Below are positions 16,069 through 20,425 of a stretch of 20,425 bases of DNA, one piece after another. The notes under the pieces were generated by a model, which was given only the letters and a program-made list of their open reading frames with translations, was not told the origin of the DNA and did not search any database. Origin of the DNA: a virus; IMG/VR virus record IMGVR_UViG_3300012270_000024, positions 1 through 20,425 of that record; one strand, given 5' to 3'. Made by a program: the position numbers and the translations under genes. Every line of letters starts with the position of its first letter. Positions within the stretch are counted from its first letter, which is position 1.

Positions 16069-16517
16069 ACTTCTGTTTTGTTTATTAATTGCAATGTTAT
16101 TGTCACTGCAAATCCATCTAAGCCATTTAGATTAGATAGGTAGATTGGACTTAAATCACTTACACTTATCATTGTGATACTATCACGATTATCAACGCTT
16201 AGAACTGTTAAGAATTCGTTTAAAATAGAATAGCATGTATTGTGATTATCAATCAAATTATCATTACCTAAAAACTTTGTGTCATTATGTCTGTTATCTC
16301 TTGTTCTTTGATTTAGAACTCCTATCTCAAATGTAAATTCATTAACTGCATTAGTTGACCAAGGACTTGCCAATGGATTAATATGTGCTAAAGGATATAA
16401 ATTATTTTTAAGTAAATCTGCATCTTCATTTCTAGCGTATATAACTGTATTGACTAAAGGATTCTCATTGAGTACTTCCTTTATTCTTTCTGTCACTTTA
16501 TAAAAATTATTATTCAT
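16062..16517 (-). CDS. Tail terminator-like protein
   Basis: The product has 151 residues. The pattern is that of Bacteroidota phage tail terminator or completion proteins: an N-terminal helix YKVTERIKEVL, VNTVIYARNEDADLLKNNLYPLAHI, a central strand TFEIGVLNQR, the helix NTCYSILNEFLTVL and a C-terminal LNGLDGFAVTITLQL ending in NKTEVC. Such proteins cap the growing tail and fix it to the head. The start at 16517 has a TGTTTTTAGATA motif block just upstream that is identical over 23 bases to the one before the 45-residue gene. The next gene overlaps its stop. Confidence 0.6.
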   Translation of the reverse strand: MNNNFYKVTERIKEVLNENPLVNTVIYARNEDADLLKNNLYPLAHINPLASPWSTNAVNEFTFEIGVLNQRTRDNRHNDTKFLGNDNLIDNHNTCYSILNEFLTVLSVDNRDSITMISVSDLSPIYLSNLNGLDGFAVTITLQLINKTEVC

Positions 16518-16546
16518 ATTCTATATCTATTTTATCTAAAAACATT
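16510..16546 (-). promoter_or_regulatory. TGTTTTTAGATA motif with MFLD mini-ORF
   Basis: The 23-base block 16524-16546 is identical to 8181-8203. From the ATG at 16545 the minus strand reads MFLDKIDIEYE and stops with TAA at 16510-16512, just past the ATG of the next gene (16517). This mini-ORF has its own good leader, AAAATAAAATACAATG, of the type used by real genes here. That makes a translated leader peptide plausible. Confidence 0.45.
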
Positions 16547-16551
16547 GTATT

Positions 16552-16833
16552 TTATTTTGAATGATTTAATTTTATTCTAGCATCTTCTGCTTCTCTTCTA
16601 TCTGTCATGTAGTTGAGGTAATGTAGGAATTCGGCTACTGGACTTTCTAACACTTTATTAACGTTTAAATATTTAAAATCTGCGGCTACCATAATTTGAT
16701 TATACCAACCATACATTTCTGCTATTTCTTCATCTTTAGTTATTATTCTTCTTTCACTTTTTGCTTCAGTACTTGACTCTGAATATACTCTTGGGAATTT
16801 TGTAATAAAATCACGTTTAAAGTCAAAAAAAAA
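16552..16833 (-). CDS. -1 frame extension of tail assembly chaperone
   Basis: From the run of nine T at 16833-16825 the -1 frame stays open for 93 codons to a TAA at 16552-16554. It reads FFFDFKRDFITKF, then a linker, EEIAEMYGWYNQIM, VNKVLESPVAEFLHYLNYMT and a basic end. The YGWY...VxxxxxxxxLxYLxY pattern is that of the C-terminal chaperone domain of Bacteroidota phages. Joined to the 0-frame protein it gives about 235 residues, like the lambda G/GT pair. There is no good start codon with an A-rich leader within it except a poor ATG at the EMYGW Met, so frameshifting is preferred. A single-base error in the homopolymer is the alternative. Confidence 0.65.
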   Translation of the reverse strand, partial: FFFDFKRDFITKFPRVYSESSTEAKSERRIITKDEEIAEMYGWYNQIMVAADFKYLNVNKVLESPVAEFLHYLNYMTDRREAEDARIKLNHSK

Positions 16834-17258
16834 GACATAACACTATGATATATTGAAATGTCTGCTTCTAGCATTTTACTAGAATATCTCTCTACATCAA
16901 CGAACTTTTCTATTTCATATGATTTACCATAAGAGTATTTAATCGGTCTGTACAGTACTGCAAGTAGCTTGTGGATACTCTCTACTTTATTTTCATAGCT
17001 ATCTATTTCTAAATACTCTACTGTATACATTTGTTGAAGGTTTGGAATTAATCCATACTCTACACCGTTAAGTATAAACCTTTCTACTAGAGTTTCATTT
17101 TTTTTGTTAATACCTTGTAAGTAATTTATTAACATTTTATTAGCTTCATTAAGAGTTAAATGTTTATTAATATTTAAGAGTTCTCTTACAATAGCTTCTT
17201 CGTCATTTTTATTTGCATCAAATAATAATCTAATTGTTATGTAATCTTTAACCTTCAT
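16743..17258 (-). CDS. Tail assembly chaperone, short (0-frame) form
   Basis: The product has 171 residues and is expected to bind the tape measure protein and guide tail assembly. The pattern matches the Bacteroidota tail assembly chaperone family: MKVKDYITIRLLFD, the helix LTLNEANKMLINYLQ, FILNGVEYGLIPNLQQMYTVEYLEID and ESIHKLLAVLYRPI. Near Met141-Phe144 the mRNA has nine U (16833-16825) that can slip from U UUU UUU in the -1 direction. The 0 frame runs 27 codons beyond this site before its stop. The leader AAAACAACAATATG follows 16 nt after the terminase stop. Its place just after the terminase, far from the tape measure gene, is unusual. Confidence 0.7.
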   Translation of the reverse strand: MKVKDYITIRLLFDANKNDEEAIVRELLNINKHLTLNEANKMLINYLQGINKKNETLVERFILNGVEYGLIPNLQQMYTVEYLEIDSYENKVESIHKLLAVLYRPIKYSYGKSYEIEKFVDVERYSSKMLEADISIYHSVMSFFLTLNVILLQNSQEYIQSQVLKQKVKEE

Positions 17259-17274
17259 ATTGTTGTTTTTTATT

Positions 17275-18493
17275 TTATCTAATTCTATATCTTTCTACTT
17301 TCTTGTTCCTACCTCTATACACTATATAGTAATTTATTGCATCGACATAGTGATTATATTTGTCGACTGGTCTATCCCCTAGTGCGTAGTTCTCATCCCA
17401 GCAATATTCATTAAATTCATTTATAATATCTTTACTCTCTGGGTCTACAATAATTTTATAGTCTCTTAACATTTCTAATCTATCAACTATTTTAGGTTTA
17501 CTGACTGGTAAAATATTACAATGTCCATTTTTTAATTCAGCAATAATGTCAGGTGATGCAGAATCTGCAATGATGAGGTCTCTACCACATATATTTGATA
17601 CTAGAGTTGCAAGCTTAGAAGGTATTATTCCTGTTTGATATAATAGACCCTTAACATATAAAAGCTTCTTAGAATGGTCTATATGGCATTTAACTAAAGC
17701 AGTAGGGTCATTAGAAAATCCAAAGTCCAAACCATATTCTGCACTTACATTAGGAAAGTTTCCTAGTTCCCAATTTGTTATAATTAATCCCTCTGCCTTA
17801 TCTTTGAATCCACCTAATATTATATTGTTATATTTATCATAATCTTTTATCTTTAGTTCTTCAAATTCTTTTATTATATCTTTGTTAAGGTTTTCATAAT
17901 TATCTAGATAACTTGTGTGTATATACGTTATGTTATCATATGTTAAATTACTGCCAGGTTCTATTCCCTTATCCAAAAACCATTTAGTATATAGCCAATG
18001 TTTCTTCGTTGGTGGATTGAATACTAGTATAACCTCATTGTCAGCTAGGACTGTTCTTATAGAGAAGTTAATAGTATCGAATAGTGTCTGGTCATGCAGT
18101 TCTTCTGCTTCATCTAATACCCATGTAGTAAGTCCTGCAATAGATTTAAGTGCAGCTGTTTGTATCTTAGCACCAGTTTTTAATCCCCTAAATAAAATTC
18201 TAGAACCTGTTTGTTTATTAATAATTTCTGTGTTGTTAACCGTAAAAGAATCCTCTAATTCCAATAGTTCTATCTTTTCTACAAATTCTGGGATAACTGA
18301 CAAATGGGCAGATACCATTGTATAACGTGTAAATAATATTACCTCGTTTTCTTGGAATGTTTTGAATAATAAATATACTGCTACCGAGAATGATTTACTT
18401 GACCCACAATCGACCCCCACTGATTATGTAATATCTACTATTATCCATAATCAAGGGGGTATATTTATTATCTAATACTATTTTTTCTGTCAT
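17275..18493 (-). CDS. terL: Large terminase subunit, reading frame broken at Walker A
   Basis: This is the packaging motor ATPase and nuclease. The true start is at 18493 (MTEKIVLDNKYTPLIMDNSR, YYIISGGR), overlapping the small-subunit stop as TAATG, but this frame hits TAA at 18395-18397. The rest of the protein is in the +1 frame, from GSSKSFSVAVYLLF to the end at 17275. Joined, the P-loop reads SGGR-(C)-GSSKSFSVA, close to the GGRGSSKS form usual in Bacteroidota phages. Then come Walker B TTWVLDEAEEL, nuclease motif I YGLDFGFSNDPTALV, motif II IIADSASPD and motif III KYNHYVDAINYY. The expected length is about 405 residues, normal for the family. One extra base (or a 4-base insertion) near 18400-18415 explains the break. 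A GTG at 18420 could start a shorter form, but it would lack the first glycines of the P-loop. Confidence 0.85.
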
Positions 18494-18942
18494 TACTTAA
18501 ATTTTATTAAAGATTTTAAATCAAATTCATTCTTATTAGTATTCTTATTAGTATTTTCAGTTTTTTCTTTCCAATCATGTTTAGATGATAATGTGAATTT
18601 TGCCATTGTAGAATCTACTTTTCTATTTAATGATAAGTCTGCTAATTTATATTCTTGCATCTTTAAAAGGTCATCATAGTAATCTTGTAAATATGTTTTG
18701 ATTCTAAAAATATCTAATAGTTTTGTATTATACAATCCATTTTGCATTAAGAAAGATTTAACGAATATATTCTTTTCGTGTATATCTATAATTTTATCAT
18801 TCTTATCTTGTATTTTATAAGGCAATAACCATTCAGCACATTCATTAAATAAAGAGATTATTTCATCATCACTCCAATGATATTCTCTGTGTTTTTTGTG
18901 CGTTGGTTTCGTTTGGTTCTGTTTACTTTCGTTCTCTTTCAT
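18493..18942 (-). CDS. Small terminase subunit
   Basis: The product has 149 residues. It has a basic, Lys/Gln/Asn-rich N-terminus, then YHWSDDEIISLFNECAEWLL, the FLMQNGLYNTKLLDIFRIKT region that resembles a helix-turn-helix, and LADLSLNRKVDSTMAKFTLS leading to SSKHDWKEKTE. This matches the Bacteroidota phage small terminase pattern, which recognises the packaging site and loads the large subunit. Its start overlaps the preceding gene by 20 nt, and its stop overlaps the large-subunit start as TAATG, so the two subunits are translationally coupled. The tail of alternating Asn-Thr-Lys (TENTNKNTNKN) is probably a flexible linker. Confidence 0.7.
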   Translation of the reverse strand: MKENESKQNQTKPTHKKHREYHWSDDEIISLFNECAEWLLPYKIQDKNDKIIDIHEKNIFVKSFLMQNGLYNTKLLDIFRIKTYLQDYYDDLLKMQEYKLADLSLNRKVDSTMAKFTLSSKHDWKEKTENTNKNTNKNEFDLKSLIKFK

Positions 18943-19204
18943 ATGTTACTTTTATTTTAGCTATCATTTTCTTAACAACACCTGGACAATGACACTTTTT
19001 ATATTTTGTGTTAAATAAATCATTATGTGTATCGAATAACCAAGATACATCCTCACTAGGCACTCTACCTTCATAAGATGTCACTTTGTTATATACATCA
19101 TCTTGAACAGTATAAACTAATAAATCGTATTCTTTTTTAACAGATTTATATTCTAGAGTTCTTTTATCCAGTCCTTCCATTTTTATTATTAAATCTTCTT
19201 TCAT
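18923..19204 (-). CDS. Small hypothetical protein with CxC motif
   Basis: The product has 93 residues and is charged, with no signal peptide or membrane segment. The C-terminal part has an LFDTHNDLFNTKYKKCHCPG stretch (Cys71 and Cys73) followed by a basic helix VVKKMIAKIKVTYERERK. A hydrophobic helix, then Cys pair, then basic helix, is seen in small phage proteins placed before small terminases. I cannot name a function. It lies between the sigma-like gene (4-nt gap) and the small terminase (20-nt overlap), and a packaging or DNA-binding helper role would fit. A TGTTTTTAGATA motif ends 1 nt before its start. Confidence 0.6.
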   Translation of the reverse strand: MKEDLIIKMEGLDKRTLEYKSVKKEYDLLVYTVQDDVYNKVTSYEGRVPSEDVSWLFDTHNDLFNTKYKKCHCPGVVKKMIAKIKVTYERERK

Positions 19205-19218
19205 ATATCTAAAAACAT
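19201..19218 (-). promoter_or_regulatory. TGTTTTTAGATA motif with MFLD mini-ORF
   Basis: From the ATG at 19218 the minus strand reads MFLDI and stops with TGA at 19201-19203, overlapping the next start as ATGA. The motif covers the last codons and the stop (TAG, 19209-19211) of the sigma-like gene in another frame. Its upstream bases AAAATAAAATG look like the usual leader. Confidence 0.4.
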
Positions 19219-19808
19219 TTTATTTTAACATCCCACAAATATTTTATTGTGTTTATTACTTTTAGTCTAGAATTTGATATTGTTTTCTCACTCTTTTCAA
19301 AATATACACTAGCTTTTTTTATAGTGTTTTTTCTAATTAAGCAGTAGTGAAATATTTCTATATCAAATTCATTTATTCTATGATAGTTAGCTAATGTATT
19401 AACTATAAATCTTAACTTATCTGTTTCTATATCATCTTGTGTTCTGTCATATTCTTCTATATTAGATTCTAGTTCATATATTAGAGAAGAATCTGTTAAA
19501 GTATTATTAAGACTTATATTGTTAAATTCTTTAAATACTTTTGTCTTTAAACTAGCTTCTCTAGTTATTGTATTCAGAATTGTATTCTTGCACAATATAA
19601 AGTAATAGTTATCATTCATTTGCTTTTCTTCCCACTTATCTAATAAATTCCTTTTATGGAATGTTTCTAATACTTTTGAATGTGCTTCCTCTGCAATATA
19701 TCTATCAGCTTGATTAGTTCTTTTTTTGTTAGCAGAATATTGTGTTGCTAGAATAAGACAGTAATCTTTAAGTTGATTAACTAATTTAGTAGTTATATTA
19801 ATCTTCAT
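19209..19808 (-). CDS. Sigma-70-like regulatory protein
   Basis: The product has 199 residues. Residues about 30-85 (ADRYIAEEAHSKVLETFHKR, then NDNYYFILCKNTILNTITRE) resemble sigma region 2 as found in short Bacteroidota phage sigma-like proteins. An acidic linker follows, then a C-terminal helix-turn-helix near 165-190 (FEKSEKTISNSRLKVINTIK) like region 4. It could direct host RNA polymerase to phage late promoters, which would suit its place early in the late operon. It overlaps the preceding gene by 11 nt. Similarity to other small helix-turn-helix proteins cannot be ruled out, and I see no full set of region 2 residues, so confidence is moderate. Confidence 0.55.
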   Translation of the reverse strand: MKINITTKLVNQLKDYCLILATQYSANKKRTNQADRYIAEEAHSKVLETFHKRNLLDKWEEKQMNDNYYFILCKNTILNTITREASLKTKVFKEFNNISLNNTLTDSSLIYELESNIEEYDRTQDDIETDKLRFIVNTLANYHRINEFDIEIFHYCLIRKNTIKKASVYFEKSEKTISNSRLKVINTIKYLWDVKIKCF

Positions 19809-20037
19809 ATTCTATTTCAGGATTATTTTTCTTGAAGTTTTGTAAATCAATTTCTGCCTTCTCGACTAAATCATTCCACCTTATAGTTAATCTACCTTGT
19901 TCAAATGTTAAAGACAATACATGATTGTTTTCTCTAATAGTTTGTAATTCATCTTCGGAGGTATATAGGTTAACATATTTAATAGTTCTAAGGTAAAAGT
20001 ATTCTCCTTGTGTTTTAACAAATTCTGTTTCGTTCAT
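19798..20037 (-). CDS. Hypothetical acidic protein
   Basis: The product has 79 residues (MNETEFVKTQGEYFYLRTIK...), acidic, with a central beta-like half (VLSLTFEQGRLTIRWNDL) and a C-terminal helix EKAEIDLQNFKKNN. It has no recognisable motif, signal peptide or membrane segment. Its leader AAATAAAACAATG is of the strong local type. It follows the small membrane protein gene by 4 nt and overlaps the sigma-like gene by 11 nt, so it belongs to the same operon. The function is unknown. Confidence 0.6.
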   Translation of the reverse strand: MNETEFVKTQGEYFYLRTIKYVNLYTSEDELQTIRENNHVLSLTFEQGRLTIRWNDLVEKAEIDLQNFKKNNPEIEYED

Positions 20038-20041
20038 TGTT

Positions 20042-20200
20042 TTATTTTTTTTTAAACAAACTTAAAATCCAAATTATTACTATTGCTAGAAGTGTAGCTG
20101 TTATTCTGTATATCCATATATTATCAATGACTATAACTATTATTATTAAAAAGCTAAATACTAGTAATGTTAATTTGGTTTGTTTGTCAGTTGTTTTCAT
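20042..20200 (-). CDS. Small two-helix membrane protein (holin-like)
   Basis: This is a 52-residue ORF beginning MKTTDKQTKLTLLVFSF. It has a short polar N-terminus, a first hydrophobic helix (about residues 10-25, LIIIVIVI), a turn DNIWIYR, a second helix (about 33-49, ATLLAIVIIWILSLF) and a C-terminal KKK. Small size, two membrane helices and a basic tail are general features of class II holins, but no lysis gene lies nearby in the window, so this is only a possibility. It is the first gene of the right-hand operon and ends 4 nt before the next start. A promoter-like pair lies just upstream. Confidence 0.6.
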   Translation of the reverse strand: MKTTDKQTKLTLLVFSFLIIIVIVIDNIWIYRITATLLAIVIIWILSLFKKK

Positions 20201-20217
20201 AGTATATATATTAAATT

Positions 20218-20246
20218 TTTATAATGCCTTGTTATGTTATAGTCAA
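20218..20246 (-). promoter_or_regulatory. Promoter-like TTGACT-17-TATAAA
   Basis: On the minus strand TTGACT (20246-20241) and TATAAA (20223-20218) are 17 nt apart. This is near the general sigma-70 consensus and lies 18 nt before the start of the first gene of the right-hand operon. It lies just inside the inverted element (which starts at 20248). It is not the Bacteroidota TAnnTTTG form, so a phage- or housekeeping-type use is uncertain. Confidence 0.4.
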
Positions 20247-20247
20247 T

Positions 20248-20401
20248 ACATCATCGGGTGTTGTCTTATAAGGCTTTGTAAGAGAGTTTAATCTATAAAT
20301 GGTATAATGTATACTAATAGATAATTAAGGCTTTAGAGTCGAATTAAATATAGAGAACGCCACGCTGTAGGCGGGCTATTAATTAGAGGAGGGAAGTGAG
20401 T
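20248..20401 (+). repeat. Inverted 155-bp element, right copy
   Basis: This is the right copy of the element at 5952-6107, in opposite orientation. It has a 34-base identical block (20248-20281), then a diverged middle that includes the palindrome GTATAatgTATAC near 20302-20314. A second conserved block follows (from about 20331), with the hairpin CGCC-ACGCTGTA-GGCG at 20358-20373 inside an outer AATTAAATA/TATTAATT stem. The similarity ends near AAGTGAGT at 20401. The element faces inward toward the operon. No protein is encoded by it. Confidence 0.88.
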
Positions 20402-20425
20402 CTGACCGTACTAGAGAGTCTAAAC
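20402..20425. other. Edge sequence with GAGTCT direct repeats
   Basis: Only 24 bases remain after the repeat. GAGTCT occurs at about 20399-20404 and GAGTCTA at about 20416-20422. Nothing more can be said at the window edge. Confidence 0.2.

Noticed and set aside
18415-18420. GTG at 18420 as the natural start of the large terminase
   Set aside because: The upstream frame encodes the expected N-terminus up to SGGR and has a TAATG overlap with the small subunit. Starting at GTG would delete the first part of the P-loop.
20037-20291. Plus-strand ORF of 84 codons at the right end
   Set aside because: It is antisense to the small membrane protein gene, begins inside the start region of the 79-residue gene, lacks an A-rich leader and runs into the inverted element.
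20303-20308. Plus-strand promoter with TATAAT in the right element
   Set aside because: A good -10 hexamer is present, but no -35 at the right spacing, and it falls in the diverged middle that is not kept in the left copy.
20248-20401. Group I or group II intron, or tRNA, in the inverted element
   Set aside because: No group I core segments, no GUGYG 5' end with domain V, and no cloverleaf could be found; the element is also only ~155 bp.

Overview
This window is part of the late (structural and packaging) region of a tailed double-stranded DNA phage, probably one infecting a Bacteroidota host and most likely a flavobacterium-like one. Base composition is strongly AT-rich. Nearly every gene start is preceded by an A-rich, Shine-Dalgarno-free leader ending in forms such as AAAATAAAACAATATG, which is the Bacteroidota way of starting translation. 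The tail genes carry BACON domains and a Cys-rich C-terminal cap typical of Bacteroidota proteins. All convincing genes lie on the minus strand and are described here in transcription order, from right to left.

Right block (20200 to 6107), one long transcription unit: a small two-helix membrane protein, a hypothetical protein, a sigma-factor-like protein, a small hypothetical protein, the small and large terminase subunits, a tail assembly chaperone with a -1 frameshift extension, a tail-terminator-like protein, an HK97 gp10-like neck protein, a distal-tail-like protein with an N-terminal beta-propeller, a 1578-residue tail hub/receptor-binding protein with about seven BACON-like domains, a 45-residue protein and the tape measure protein. 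The block is bracketed by two inverted copies of a ~155-bp element (5952-6107 and 20248-20401). Identical ends of the element face inward, and the left copy starts in the tape measure stop codon.

Middle (5609-6106): about 500 bp without genes, holding a short hairpin, two tandem ~95-bp AT-rich repeats and the left copy of the inverted element.

Left block (5608 to 1): a Cys/His-motif capsid-module protein, an XkdF-type prohead protease with a C-terminal scaffold and a likely nested scaffold start, the major capsid protein, a terminator, a tail-tube-like structural protein, a second terminator, a small structural protein, the portal, and a partial protein that joins a head-tail connector domain to a fibre-like stalk. 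Together these genes would build the prohead (portal, scaffold, protease, capsid), package DNA (terminases) and assemble a long non-contractile-type tail.

The points most worth following are the inverted element framing the 14-kb block, a reading-frame break exactly in the terminase Walker A motif, the chaperone frameshift at a run of nine U, a recurring TGTTTTTAGATA start-site motif that can encode MFLD mini-peptides, and the unusual module order with the portal near the end.
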